NCBI GenBank assembly: GCA_035632955.1 | Contig: DASQFU010000226.1 | Coordinates: forward strand, 1-27,148 | Direction: 5' to 3' | DNA: 27,148 nt | Origin: DASQFU01 sp035632955 | GTDB lineage: Bacteria; Eisenbacteria; RBG-16-71-46 | Part shown: in pieces, positions 1 to 9,087 of the stretch | How the letters are laid out: every line of letters starts with the position of its first letter | Position numbering within the stretch: position 1 is the first letter of the stretch | Program-made: the position numbers and the translations under genes | The notes under the pieces: generated by a model | Databases searched by the model: none | What the model was told of the DNA's origin: nothing | The model's input: the letters and a program-made list of their open reading frames with translations, nothing else

Positions 1-16
1 CATCCCGACCCGGGTC

Positions 17-22
17 TATACT
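17..22 (+). promoter_or_regulatory. Candidate -10 element for gdh
   Basis: TATACT matches the sigma-70 -10 consensus at five of six positions and lies about 85 bases upstream of the glutamate dehydrogenase start. A matching -35 element would fall just outside the window, so the promoter cannot be confirmed. It stands out because the surrounding sequence is very GC-rich. Confidence 0.35.
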
Positions 23-107
23 GCCGCCCGCTTTCGACTCGGAAGTCCGCCCCGCTCTTCGCATTCCCAGGGGTTCACAACGCCGCGCCTGCGCGGTGGA
101 GGACGAC

Positions 108-1376
108 ATGCCCGCAGAAGGCGCCAATATCCAGAAGGACCTCAACCCGCTCGCCAACGCCGAGCGCCAGTTCGAGGAAGCCGCCGTCCGCCTCAACATC
201 CCGGAAGGTCTGAAGGAGGTCATCAAGCGGCCGCGCCGAGCGACCATCGTCTCGTTGCCGGTGGTCATGGACGACGGCCAGCTCAAGGTGTTCACCGGCT
301 ATCGCGTGCAGCACTCGATCGTGCGCGGCCCGGCCAAGGGCGGCATCCGTTATCACCCGGACGTTTCGCTCGAGGAAATCGAGGCGCTGGCGGCGTGGAT
401 GACGTGGAAGTGCGCCGTGGTCAACATTCCGTTCGGCGGCGGCAAGGGCGGGATCATCTGCGATCCCGACAAGCTCTCGAAGGGCGAGCTCGAGCGTCTC
501 ACCCGCCGCTACGCCGCCGACCTCTCGGACCTGTTCGGTCCGGAGAGCGACGTGCCGGCTCCTGACGTCAACACCAACGCCCAGATCATGGCGTGGATCG
601 TCGACACGTACTCGATGCACGAGCGTCGCACCGAGTACGCGGTCGTGACCGGCAAGCCTCTCGAAGTCGGCGGCTCGCACGGGCGGCGCGAAGCGACGGG
701 TCGCGGCGTGCTGTTCGCGGTGCGCGAGATCTGCAAACATCTCGAGCTGCCCTTGCAGGGCGCGCGCGTCGCGGTGCAGGGGTTCGGCAACGTCGGCTCG
801 GTATCCGCCGATCTCATGTCCAAATCGGGCGCCAAGATCGTGGCGGTCTCCGACGTCACCGGTGGCGTCCACAACCTCGCAGGGCTCGACGTCCCCGCCC
901 TGCTCAAATACGCGGCCGATCACCGGGGCGTCACGGGCTTCTCGGGTGGAACACCGCTCAAGACACCGATCGTCGAATACGCCTGCGACATTCTGATCCC
1001 GGCAGCGCTCGAGAACCAGATCACACACGAGAACGCCGAGCGGGTGCGAGCCCGCGTGATCGCGGAAGGCGCCAACGGGCCGACGACGCCGGAAGCCGAC
1101 AAGATCCTCGAGAAGAAGGGCGTCATGGTCATCCCGGACATCCTGTGCAACTCGGGCGGCGTGACCGTGTCGTACTTCGAGTGGGTCCAGAACCGTATGG
1201 GGTTCTACTGGCCGGAGCATGAAGTGAACGGGCGGCTCGAGCAGTACATGGTCGATGCCACGCGGGACGTCCTGAAGACCGCCGTCGAGCACGGCGTCAG
1301 CCTGCGCGTCGCGGCCTTCATGGTCGCGATCGGGCGCGTCGTGAAGGTCATCATGTTGCGCGGCGTCTACGCCTGA
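108..1376 (+). CDS. gdhA: Glu/Leu/Phe/Val-family dehydrogenase, glutamate dehydrogenase
   Basis: This enzyme catalyses reversible oxidative deamination of glutamate to 2-oxoglutarate and ammonium in the cytoplasm, linking nitrogen and carbon metabolism. The 422-aa product has the usual length for hexameric bacterial/archaeal GDHs. Visible family motifs are KGGIRYHP, the catalytic-lysine segment PFGGGKGG (K113), the APDVNTN aspartate motif, the Rossmann glycine motif GFGNVGS near residues 224-230, and the C-terminal CNSGGVTVSYFEW segment. An Asp at the end of the second Rossmann strand (VAVSDVTGG) suggests NAD rather than NADP preference; that is an inference. A GTG codon exists at 96, but the ATG at 108 has GGAGG five bases upstream and is the better start. 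The gene stands alone and converges on the porV-like operon. Confidence 0.93.
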   Translation: MPAEGANIQKDLNPLANAERQFEEAAVRLNIPEGLKEVIKRPRRATIVSLPVVMDDGQLKVFTGYRVQHSIVRGPAKGGIRYHPDVSLEEIEALAAWMTWKCAVVNIPFGGGKGGIICDPDKLSKGELERLTRRYAADLSDLFGPESDVPAPDVNTNAQIMAWIVDTYSMHERRTEYAVVTGKPLEVGGSHGRREATGRGVLFAVREICKHLELPLQGARVAVQGFGNVGSVSADLMSKSGAKIVAVSDVTGGVHNLAGLDVPALLKYAADHRGVTGFSGGTPLKTPIVEYACDILIPAALENQITHENAERVRARVIAEGANGPTTPEADKILEKKGVMVIPDILCNSGGVTVSYFEWVQNRMGFYWPEHEVNGRLEQYMVDATRDVLKTAVEHGVSLRVAAFMVAIGRVVKVIMLRGVYA

Positions 1377-1392
1377 CGACCGGCGCCCAACG

Positions 1393-1424
1393 AAAACGGC
1401 CCGCGGTATCCCGCGGGCCGTTTC
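1393..1424. terminator. Bidirectional intrinsic terminator between gdh and the porV-like gene
   Basis: A perfect GC-rich inverted repeat (CGGCCCGCGG, loop TATC, CCGCGGGCCG) is flanked by AAAA on the left and TTT on the right. The A and T flanks extend the pairing and can act as a U-tract for either strand. It lies between the stop of gdh at 1376 and the stop of the minus-strand operon at 1441, so it can end both transcripts. Confidence 0.85.
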
Positions 1425-1440
1425 GCTTGCTGTGGACGGA

Positions 1441-2550
1441 TCAGAACTCGAGACGCAAACCGACCTCGACCGTGTCGTCGAAGAAGTCACGCACCGGACG
1501 GTACGCGACGTCGATGCCGAGCTTGGAACCGCCGGTCGTCACTCTCGCGCCGGCGCCGAACGCCAGGCCGGTGTAGAGATCGTCGCCGCCCTTCACATCA
1601 CCGCTGTCCTCGCCCGTGATCGGATCGGTGCTGCTGACGATCGAGGCGAAGTACGAGCCGCGCAGCGCGAACGTGTTGCGGTAGTTCCATTCCGCTCCGC
1701 CGCTGACGTTGTCGCCGATGAAGTTGTTGTTCTGGAACGATCCGAGCAACGCCAGTCGGTTCTCGGCGGCGGTGAGCACGTCATAGGTCGCGGCGAGCGT
1801 GAAGTAAGACGGCATCTCGAATGACGTCGAGGTCGAGCGGAAGGTGCGGTTGGCCGATGTCGGGTCCGAATCCGGAGGCCGGATGTTGGTCTCGAAATCG
1901 TCCCCGTCGAACTCCATGCTGGTGCCGAAGTTCTTCATCGCCATCCCGAGCTTGAGCCCGCGCCATCCCGTCAGGTACTGAACGCCGAGATCGAACGCGA
2001 CTCCGGACGCCGTCGTGTTGAGGATCCGCTCGTTCACCAGGTTCACCGTGCCGCCGAACAACACGCGATCGGTGAACTGGCGCGCGAGCGAGAGCCCGAG
2101 CACCGTGAACGTCGGGCTGATGACGTCCCCGGTGCCCTCGGGAGCGTCTTCGGTGGTGACGATGATGTCGCCGATCGATAACACTTTGACGTTGAGACCA
2201 ATCACACCGAACCCGCCAAGCTGAGTCGCCACCGCGGCGAAGTTCAGCTTCTGCTCGGCGAAGTATTGCGTGTGGCTGAACAGGGCTTGGGTCCCTTCCA
2301 AGGCGCCGAGTCCAGCCGGGTTCCAGAAGATGGATTCGACGCCCGTGACGTCTCCGACCACGGAGCCGCCGAGCGCGCTGCCTCGCGGTCCGACCGGGAG
2401 CCGGAGCTCGTGGGCGCCACTCGTGCCTTTACGCCCCTCGTTCCCGGCCCAGACCGGCGCCGCCGCGCACAGGAGGACCAGACCTGTGAGTGCGCCGATC
2501 GCGAGCCCGCGGACTGCGCGGCCACTCGTTTGCGAACGATTCACGAACAT
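1441..2550 (-). CDS. PorV/PorQ-family outer-membrane beta-barrel protein
   Basis: The product is predicted to be a 369-aa outer-membrane barrel of the FadL-like PorV/PorQ group. A signal peptide runs to about residue 36 (AAPVWA, then GNEG). The mature N-terminus shows the family signature: GTSGAHELRLPVGPRGSALGG, followed by a FWNPAGLGAL segment. The rest is beta-rich with many Gly and aromatic residues and ends in LEF, a typical barrel terminus. PorV in Bacteroidetes is the outer-membrane shuttle for proteins with type IX C-terminal signals. Whether this copy has that job is inference. AGGAGG directly abuts the ATG at 2559 but lies nine bases from the ATG at 2550, so 2550 is chosen. It is the last gene of the three-gene operon, 13 bases after the upstream stop. 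Confidence 0.85.
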   Translation of the reverse strand: MFVNRSQTSGRAVRGLAIGALTGLVLLCAAAPVWAGNEGRKGTSGAHELRLPVGPRGSALGGSVVGDVTGVESIFWNPAGLGALEGTQALFSHTQYFAEQKLNFAAVATQLGGFGVIGLNVKVLSIGDIIVTTEDAPEGTGDVISPTFTVLGLSLARQFTDRVLFGGTVNLVNERILNTTASGVAFDLGVQYLTGWRGLKLGMAMKNFGTSMEFDGDDFETNIRPPDSDPTSANRTFRSTSTSFEMPSYFTLAATYDVLTAAENRLALLGSFQNNNFIGDNVSGGAEWNYRNTFALRGSYFASIVSSTDPITGEDSGDVKGGDDLYTGLAFGAGARVTTGGSKLGIDVAYRPVRDFFDDTVEVGLRLEF

Positions 2551-2563
2551 GGTTGGCATCCTC

Positions 2564-5500
2564 CTAGAAGTTGTTCAACCGCTCTTTTTCCATGAACACG
2601 ACGAGGCGACCGAAGCTGGTCTCACCCGTGCTCGACTCGACGTGGAAGATGTAGACGCCGCTCGCCACCGGCAACTGGGCCGCGGTCAGCAGATCCCAGT
2701 CCAGCACCGAGCTGCTCGCGTCTGTCTTGTTCAGGGTACGCACCAGCTCGCCACCGAGATTGAAGAGCCGGACGGTTGCGAGCTCCGGCATGTTGATGAA
2801 CCGGATAACCCGCGCGAACTGGTTCAGCTCGTAGCGTGAGCGGTTGTAGTAGGGATTCGGAACCGCCCGGATGCCGTTGAGCCGCCCGCTCGCCACCGCC
2901 GCGTCGTTGCGCACGAGCTGCGAGGTCGAGATGTCGTAGACGTCGTTCGCGGTCGCGGGGTTCGCCCAGATGAACTTGAACACGTCCCCATCGTCGACGA
3001 CGTCGGTGGCCGCCCGGAGATGGACCCACATCGCGTAGAGCCCGGGGGTCAGCCCTTCGTCGAACACGTCGGCCTCGTAGAACGGTTTGGGCGTGTCGCT
3101 GTAGGGCGTCAGGAACGCCGCCACGTACTCACGACCTCCGAGATCGAGGTCGTCGGTCGGCAGCCGCCACGTGGAATCATGCGTCGCCGGCTGCGATCCT
3201 GGCCCGAGGATCGAACCCGTCGCGTCGGTCACCGTTTTCTCCACGAAACCGCCGTCGAGCTGGATGTTGTTGGTCGAGTCCCAAATCTGGAACGGGACCG
3301 TGTGGAAGCCGCCATAGCGATACTCGCGATCACCGTTGGGCGCCCCCCCGGTGCCGTCCACTTCGAGACGGAGATATCGGTACAGCCTTTGGGTTGCCGT
3401 ACTGTTGTAGCGGATCTCGACGGACGTGAAGGAATCGGGGTGCGCTGTCGGGTTCAAGGTGCTTCCGAAGAACGAATCCATGAGGCCCGCGCCACCGCCG
3501 AAGAACTCGAGACCCGCGCCCACTCCCGCGTAAGCGCGGCGATGCGCCGCGTTGTTGTTCAGATAGACGGCGTCCTGGAAAGCCGGGACGTTGGCCCCCA
3601 CCACCTGGATCAGCAGACCGTCGACGACTTGATAGTCATCGTCGCCGGTACGGTTGAGCTGGCGGAAGAGCAGCGTGTCTCCCGTCGTCACGTCGAGGAG
3701 GTTCCAGGCCACCTTTACCGTATCTCCGGCCACGAGCGGATAAGGCGGGAACAGCGGCGTGAAGACGATCCGGTAGTCGTGCCCGGTGACCGCTGCCGGG
3801 TCCACGACCGTGATGTTGACCACGTCGGTCGCGGGCGGCCTGAGCGGGTCGATCCGCGACTGCGTGACTGCCGTACTCGCGGTGCCCGGGTCAGTGCCGA
3901 GCGCCGGACGCTGCGGCATCACGGTGATCGGCTCCTGAGCGTTCTCGAGGATCGCCAGCTTCTCGGTCGGGCTGTACGCGTAGGCGGTGACCGCGAAGAA
4001 GTACTCGGTCCCGTCCTTGAGCGGACCGCCACGAATCGCGTCCTGATCGGTCGTGTAGGTGAAGCGCACACCCGCGTCGGTGCCGAACGCCACCGGGAAA
4101 TCGGCGATCGTCCGACCAGTCTCGACGTCGAAGACCGTGTCCCGCACGGTCAAGATGCCGTTGATCTCGTCGAAAGTGGCCAATCGCGTCCATGGCCCAG
4201 AGGCCGACGCCCCTTGATAGATGTTGTACCCCTCGAAGGTGTAGCCGGGCTCGCTGTAGCTGTTCCGAGCGGCGGGGTCCCAGCTCAGCGTCACCCTACC
4301 GTGGTCGACGTTCACCGCCACATTGGGCTGCGGCGGCGGATTTGGCAGTTGGAAGCCTTCGTCGAACGCGAGCTGCGCGAAGTCGTCGTAGAACTTCATC
4401 GCGGCGATCGACGAGAGGCGGTCGTTGCCGTCGCCGATCACGAGCGCTCCGACGACCGTCTGCGTGTCCCCTGGGATCATTTGGAACGGTCCCGAGGTCA
4501 ACAGGTGGCGGCGGTCCGCCGGGCTCGAGTCCAACCATCCCGTGCGAGTGGTCGGATCGCCCGGATGGAAGAAGTTCGTCGGATCGCCGGTGGTCGGATC
4601 GATCACCGGACTCCCGTCCGGCAGCAAGCCCTTCATGTAGTTGTAGGTCTCGCTGGTCGCGGCGGGATCCGTGCCGTTGATGTACTTGTTGAACGACGTC
4701 ATCGGCAAGGGATTGCCCAACGCGTCTGTCGGACCTAGGAAGAAGTCGTAGCCCACTGCCGGAGGCGCGCTGCCGTAGAGCTGGTCGTTGTTGGTCGAGT
4801 TATAGGTGTAGCCGAGGGAGAGAAGCGTGTCGCAGCCAACCAAGTCATCGGCGGCGCCGCCGAGATCGGTGTCCGACCACAACGAGACGAAGACGCTGTC
4901 GAGAACGTTCGTTCCCTTGTTGAGGATCTTGAACTCGAGAAAGATGACGTTCCCGAGCGCTCCCTGCCGGTTGAAAGCGAACGTCTTCTGCTGGATCTCG
5001 ACCCCGAGCGGCGTCGAGCCGCCGGCGTCGTTGGTGTGATTGCCGGGATCGGCGTCGTTGTAGACCGCCCACATCATCATGTCGCCGACCACGTCGGGGC
5101 CCGGGACGTCCACCGTGCCGCCGGGGACCGCCGGGTTTGGCAACTGATAGATCCTCCACGGCGCTCCATATGGGACGGCGCCGGCCATGTACTCGCTCCA
5201 CGAATGGTGGACAAGCGGATCCTCGATGGCCGCGTCGTTGGGCTCCCGCTCGACGTGAGCCGTGTCGCCTTCGACGGCGTCCAGGTCTCCCGTGAAGCGC
5301 ACCACCTTGTAGACAATGTGCTGCGGCAGGCTCGGGTCGACGAACGTCCCGCCCTCCATGGGACCGGGCCCGTACTCTTGCGAGTACTCGGCCACGACGG
5401 TACGGATTTCAACCGGATCGTCGAACGGGGCCACGAGATCCGTATCCACCGCGGCGCCGAGCCAAATTCCGGCTGCGAACACTGCCGACTTGTTGCTGCC

Positions 5501-5758
5501 CTTCGGGAAGAACAAGCCCGGAGGCGATCCCGACCCCGAGATATCCCAAGCGAACGAACCGTAGTTCGTCACGAACATATTGATCCGGTTGGAGTCGATG
5601 CGGCGCTGGTTGTCGATGGTCGCGATCCGCGCTGGGCGTTGGATCCCGACCGGAGTCGCCCTCCGTTTCACCGGGGTGCCTGTCCAAGCCGGAGCCACGC
5701 CCAGGGTCGCCACCGCCACGAGTGCGCCCAGGACGAGCCCTGCACGTCGGAAGTCCAT
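2564..5758 (-). CDS. Large secreted protein with Fn3-like region and C-terminal sorting-like domain
   Basis: The specific function is not recognised. The 1064-aa product has a signal peptide (DFRRAGLVLGALVAVATLG, with cleavage near APAW). The mature part carries long beta-rich stretches with repeated Asp/Gly/Asn motifs. A fibronectin-III-like segment lies near residues 475-580 (VTLSWDPAARNSY, then YNIYQGASASGPW, then EYFFAVTAYAYSP). Residues about 964-1064 form the FlgD-Ig/type-A-sorting-like end: RAVPNPYYNRSRYE, RLFNLGGELVRTL, and ASGVYIFHVES. The ATG at 5758 has GGAGGAGG six bases upstream, so the longer reading from 5788 is rejected. It sits 29 bases after the TonB receptor stop and 13 bases before the PorV-like start, implying co-expression. 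It is probably exported to the surface or bound to the receptor, an inference from context. Confidence 0.75.
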   Translation of the reverse strand: MDFRRAGLVLGALVAVATLGVAPAWTGTPVKRRATPVGIQRPARIATIDNQRRIDSNRINMFVTNYGSFAWDISGSGSPPGLFFPKGSNKSAVFAAGIWLGAAVDTDLVAPFDDPVEIRTVVAEYSQEYGPGPMEGGTFVDPSLPQHIVYKVVRFTGDLDAVEGDTAHVEREPNDAAIEDPLVHHSWSEYMAGAVPYGAPWRIYQLPNPAVPGGTVDVPGPDVVGDMMMWAVYNDADPGNHTNDAGGSTPLGVEIQQKTFAFNRQGALGNVIFLEFKILNKGTNVLDSVFVSLWSDTDLGGAADDLVGCDTLLSLGYTYNSTNNDQLYGSAPPAVGYDFFLGPTDALGNPLPMTSFNKYINGTDPAATSETYNYMKGLLPDGSPVIDPTTGDPTNFFHPGDPTTRTGWLDSSPADRRHLLTSGPFQMIPGDTQTVVGALVIGDGNDRLSSIAAMKFYDDFAQLAFDEGFQLPNPPPQPNVAVNVDHGRVTLSWDPAARNSYSEPGYTFEGYNIYQGASASGPWTRLATFDEINGILTVRDTVFDVETGRTIADFPVAFGTDAGVRFTYTTDQDAIRGGPLKDGTEYFFAVTAYAYSPTEKLAILENAQEPITVMPQRPALGTDPGTASTAVTQSRIDPLRPPATDVVNITVVDPAAVTGHDYRIVFTPLFPPYPLVAGDTVKVAWNLLDVTTGDTLLFRQLNRTGDDDYQVVDGLLIQVVGANVPAFQDAVYLNNNAAHRRAYAGVGAGLEFFGGGAGLMDSFFGSTLNPTAHPDSFTSVEIRYNSTATQRLYRYLRLEVDGTGGAPNGDREYRYGGFHTVPFQIWDSTNNIQLDGGFVEKTVTDATGSILGPGSQPATHDSTWRLPTDDLDLGGREYVAAFLTPYSDTPKPFYEADVFDEGLTPGLYAMWVHLRAATDVVDDGDVFKFIWANPATANDVYDISTSQLVRNDAAVASGRLNGIRAVPNPYYNRSRYELNQFARVIRFINMPELATVRLFNLGGELVRTLNKTDASSSVLDWDLLTAAQLPVASGVYIFHVESSTGETSFGRLVVFMEKERLNNF

Positions 5759-5787
5759 GATTGGCCTCCTCCAGTTGATCTGGCTCA

Positions 5788-8625
5788 TCAGAAGCTCGCC
5801 CGCAGCCCGAACCGCACCATTCGCGGATTCGAGAACAGGTTGGGGTTGTTCTCGGCCAGCCGGTACAGGGCGTCGCCTTCAGGCGAGTTCGCCGCGTAGT
5901 TCTGGCCGTCTTCCGTGTTCAGCCAGCTCGTCGAGCTCGGTGCCCCGGACGAGCTGTAGACCGTGAATGGGTTCTCGTTGTCGAATAGGTTCAAGACCCA
6001 CGCGAACGCCTCGAAGTCGAGGCCGCTGAACCCAAAGCCCTTCGAGCCCTTGAGGTCGAGCGTGTGGGTCCAGGGGCCATAGCGCGAGTTGAGTGGGCCC
6101 GAAGGCACTCCGGCCACCGCGGCGAGCGTGACTTCGTCGTAGGTGAACGTCGGCGTATACGGCGTCCCGCTCGCGACGTTATAGAGCACGTTGATGCCGG
6201 TGCTCTGGAGCCACCGGTAACCGCCCAGCGTCGGACCTTCGTCCTTGCCCAATCGCCAATCGATGTTCGTCGATAGCTTGTGGCGTTGATCGAAGTCGAG
6301 CGGCGACGTCTGCTTCGGCGGCTCCGTCGCCTGCCAGGCGATGTTGCGCTGCGTGTTCGACACCGAGCCCGTTCCCTGCGCGTACGAAAGGCTGTAGTTC
6401 ATGCTCGCCGCGATGCGATTGATCGGCCGCATCGTGAAGCCGAGATCGATCCCCTTGATGGTGGCGAAATCGCGGTTCCGATACGACGAGAAGCTGTTCG
6501 GGAACGACGCGATGGAGCTGATCTCGACGAGGTCCTTCACGTCCTTGTAGTACGCGGTGAAGTCCACCCGCACGTTGTCGCCGATCTGGCGGGCAATGCC
6601 GACTTCGTACGCCGTCGTCAGCTCGGGCCGCAGGTTCGGGTTGCCGAAGCCTACGAAATAGCCGCCCGTCCGCACTTTGTGCTGGAGGAACCGGTAAGAA
6701 ACATAAAGGTCCTGAAGATTCGGCTGCTGGTAGAACTGCCCGTAGTTGAACCGGAGCAGCGTCTTCTCGTCGACCGGGAACGCGACGCCCAGACGCGGCG
6801 AGACCCGAGTATAGGTCTTGTTCGCGATCAGGTCCTGGGTCTCGAGCGAGTCGGGAATGTTCCCGACCGATTCCGGATCACCGAGCGGGAATCGGTCGCT
6901 CAGGAGCGCCGGCGTGTCGGTGTTGATGTAGTCGAACCGCAGCCCACCGTTGACGATCACGCCCTCGCGCTCGAACTTGTCCTGCGCGAAGAACGAGATG
7001 CTCTTCGGGTGCTTGGGACCGTCCTGGTCGCTGTCGTCGTTCTCTTCGAGCCGGATATCCGTGATGTTGCCGGCGCCGTCGCGGGCCACGACCAAGTCGT
7101 AGCCGTAGGCATCGAAGTCGCGCAGGTTCGGGTTGGAGCCACCGAGCTGCACCGGGAAGAAGTGGTTGAAGAGGCGCAGGGTGTGCCGCTGGAAGTCACC
7201 GCCGACCTTGAGCTGATGGTGCGGCGTCACCTGGGACGAATAGCTGGCTTGCGCGCCGTAGTACGACGAATTGCGCTGCAGGTAGTCGTCGAATACGTGA
7301 CCGACCGACCAGAAGTGCGGCTCCGTGATCTCGAACCGTGGATTCTGAGCCCGGAAGTAGGCATCGAGGTCGTCGAAGTGCACACCGTCGCCGCGCTTGC
7401 GCTCGGTCTGGAAGAAGTTCACGCCGACGTTGTAGAAGCTCTTGGTGTTGAGCGAGTGGTTGAACGACCCGAAGTAGGACTGGTTCCGGTCCTCGTAGCG
7501 CGGGGTGTGATCGAGGTTGAACAGGTAGGTGTTCAGGAACTGCTGCCAATCCTCGGATGAGCCCAGGCCGCCGAGCTTCAGGTTCATCTGGTTATTCACC
7601 TGCCAGGCGATCTTGCCTTGATAGGTGTAGCCCGCCGATCCGTTGTTGGGCTTGATGTCGGGATCCAGCCCGAGCTGGGTAAACCGTTCTCGCGTGACGT
7701 CGGCGAGGAACGTCGGGCTGCGGTCGCGCTGCCAGCGGCGCTCGCCCGAGAAGTAGAAGGTCAGGTCGTCGTTGCCCGGCCAGATCGGGCCGCCGAGCGA
7801 GGCGTCGTAAACGTTGTAGTCGGTCTTGGCCGCCTGCACCCAGTCACCCGACAGGTTGTCGGTGATGCCCTCGACGGCGCCGAAGTACTTGCTCGCGCCC
7901 TCGCGCGTGATCACGTTCACCGCGCCCGACATGATGCGCCCGTACTCGGGAGCGAACCCACCGGTCATCAGCACGATCTCCTCGATCGCGTTGTTGCTGA
8001 TCGACGTGCTCGAAGTCCCGGTGAGCGGATCCTGCTGGGAGAACCCGTCCACGAAGTATGCGGTCTCGTTGGGCCGGCCACCGCGGATGATCAGCGTGTT
8101 GCTGTTCTGGACCTCGTTGTCGATCTGGCGCTGGAAGTTGACGACTCCGGTCTGCTGCGCCGCCGCGTCGCGATAGCCACGCGTCGGCAGCTTCTGGATG
8201 TCCTCGGAGGCGATGAATCGCGTGGTGCCGGTGGCGTCCTTCTGCAACAGCGGCCGCTCGGCATCGACGCGGACCTCGGCCATCTCGACCGCCTCGGTCT
8301 TGAGCGTCACGTTCAGCTCGGTCGTGAAATCGGGAGGAATCGACACATTGGTCGCGGCGTAAAGACCATGTCCGAGCATGTTCACGCGGACCGTGTACAC
8401 GCCGGCGGGGATGCCGAGGATGACGTAGTTCCCCTGTTCGTCCGTGACCGCTCCCAGCCGCTGCCCTTCGACTCGGACGTTGGCGCCTACGAGCGCTTCC
8501 TTCTTTTCGTTGACGATCTTGCCGGAAAGCTTGCCGGTGGTGCCGGCGTTGGCGATCGGGATCGCGATCGCCGAGGCCAAAGCGAGTGCTGCGAGAGATC
8601 TGGCCCAGGGAGCTATGCGGAGCAT
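5788..8625 (-). CDS. TonB-dependent receptor with CarboxypepD_reg-like and plug domains
   Basis: This is a 945-aa outer-membrane active transporter. A signal peptide (LAALALASAIAIPIANA) is followed by a carboxypeptidase-regulatory-like Ig domain at about residues 30-110 (GKLSGKIVNEKKEALVGANV). A plug domain spans roughly 120-240 (LPTRGYRDAAAQQTGVVNF, RGGRPNETAYFVDG). A 22-strand-type barrel ends in RFGLRASF with a terminal Phe. The domain order matches SusC-like or OAR-like receptors. The substrate is not readable from sequence. A GTG lies at 8631, but AAAGGAGAAG is spaced nine bases from the ATG at 8625, which is preferred. It is the first gene of an operon with the 1064-aa secreted protein and the PorV-like protein. 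No SusD-like lipoprotein is present, so the secreted protein may take that role. Confidence 0.88.
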   Translation of the reverse strand: MLRIAPWARSLAALALASAIAIPIANAGTTGKLSGKIVNEKKEALVGANVRVEGQRLGAVTDEQGNYVILGIPAGVYTVRVNMLGHGLYAATNVSIPPDFTTELNVTLKTEAVEMAEVRVDAERPLLQKDATGTTRFIASEDIQKLPTRGYRDAAAQQTGVVNFQRQIDNEVQNSNTLIIRGGRPNETAYFVDGFSQQDPLTGTSSTSISNNAIEEIVLMTGGFAPEYGRIMSGAVNVITREGASKYFGAVEGITDNLSGDWVQAAKTDYNVYDASLGGPIWPGNDDLTFYFSGERRWQRDRSPTFLADVTRERFTQLGLDPDIKPNNGSAGYTYQGKIAWQVNNQMNLKLGGLGSSEDWQQFLNTYLFNLDHTPRYEDRNQSYFGSFNHSLNTKSFYNVGVNFFQTERKRGDGVHFDDLDAYFRAQNPRFEITEPHFWSVGHVFDDYLQRNSSYYGAQASYSSQVTPHHQLKVGGDFQRHTLRLFNHFFPVQLGGSNPNLRDFDAYGYDLVVARDGAGNITDIRLEENDDSDQDGPKHPKSISFFAQDKFEREGVIVNGGLRFDYINTDTPALLSDRFPLGDPESVGNIPDSLETQDLIANKTYTRVSPRLGVAFPVDEKTLLRFNYGQFYQQPNLQDLYVSYRFLQHKVRTGGYFVGFGNPNLRPELTTAYEVGIARQIGDNVRVDFTAYYKDVKDLVEISSIASFPNSFSSYRNRDFATIKGIDLGFTMRPINRIAASMNYSLSYAQGTGSVSNTQRNIAWQATEPPKQTSPLDFDQRHKLSTNIDWRLGKDEGPTLGGYRWLQSTGINVLYNVASGTPYTPTFTYDEVTLAAVAGVPSGPLNSRYGPWTHTLDLKGSKGFGFSGLDFEAFAWVLNLFDNENPFTVYSSSGAPSSTSWLNTEDGQNYAANSPEGDALYRLAENNPNLFSNPRMVRFGLRASF

Positions 8626-8631
8626 GGGCAC

Positions 8632-9040
8632 CTTCTCCTTTCAGGAGCGACGAGTTGGCCGGCCTCGGCTTCATTCGCGGAGCCGAAGCGCGCACGGCCT
8701 GTCCGGTGAAAGGGGGAAGCGAGATCGGTGGGGGAGAAACTCAGCTCATAGTTCGTCTCCTCTTCCCCGTCGGTCCGAAGGGGATGCCATCCGCTGGCCC
8801 ATTGAGGACAGGCGACCCGGCTGACTTGCAAATCCTGTTTGAACCCGACCCGCATGGGACGGTAGGACCAAGGTCCGCTAAATGTCAATGCCTATCCGTA
8901 AAGCCGACACGGCAAGGAAGGCGGTCAACTCCATGCGGAGGCGTGGGTTCGAATAGATCAGGCAGGGCGACGAAAGTCGACGAGCGCGGGGGAATCGGGG
9001 TCGGGAGTCGGCCGACCAAGTCGCGCGCGACGAATAACGA
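8632..9040. other. Intergenic leader of the TonB operon
   Basis: About 400 bases lie between the receptor start and the terminator of the upstream barrel gene. No reading frame here looks like a gene. A candidate promoter at 8859-8888 would give a 5' untranslated leader of about 220 bases. I see no recognisable riboswitch core in it. Confidence 0.5.
8859..8888 (-). promoter_or_regulatory. Candidate promoter with operator-like palindrome for the TonB operon
   Basis: On the minus strand a perfect -35 box TTGACA (8888-8883) is followed by an 18-base spacer and TACCGT (8864-8859), which matches three of six -10 positions. The spacer contains the palindrome GGACC-AA-GGTCC (8865-8876), a good position for a repressor. 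The -35 match is clear and the -10 match is weak. Confidence 0.4.
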
Positions 9041-9071
9041 CGCGGGGGAGCCGGACGTCAGCTCCCCCGCG
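9041..9071 (-). terminator. Hairpin terminator of the barrel gene
   Basis: A perfect 11-bp inverted repeat (CGCGGGGGAGC, nine-base loop, GCTCCCCCGCG) lies 16 bases beyond the stop of the minus-strand gene ending at 9088. On the minus strand it is followed by a mixed T-rich stretch (TCGTTATTCG) rather than a clean U-run, so termination strength is uncertain. Confidence 0.6.
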
Positions 9072-9087
9072 CGAGTACGGCCCGTGA

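Noticed and set aside
75..1490. 471-aa minus-strand open frame opposite glutamate dehydrogenase
   Set aside because: It also runs across the terminator hairpin and the end of the neighbouring gene; gdh has all catalytic motifs on the plus strand.
3020..4738. 572-aa plus-strand open frame opposite the 1064-aa secreted protein
   Set aside because: The minus-strand frame has a signal peptide, Shine-Dalgarno and C-terminal domain; the plus frame has Arg/Val/Asp-biased sequence and no motif.
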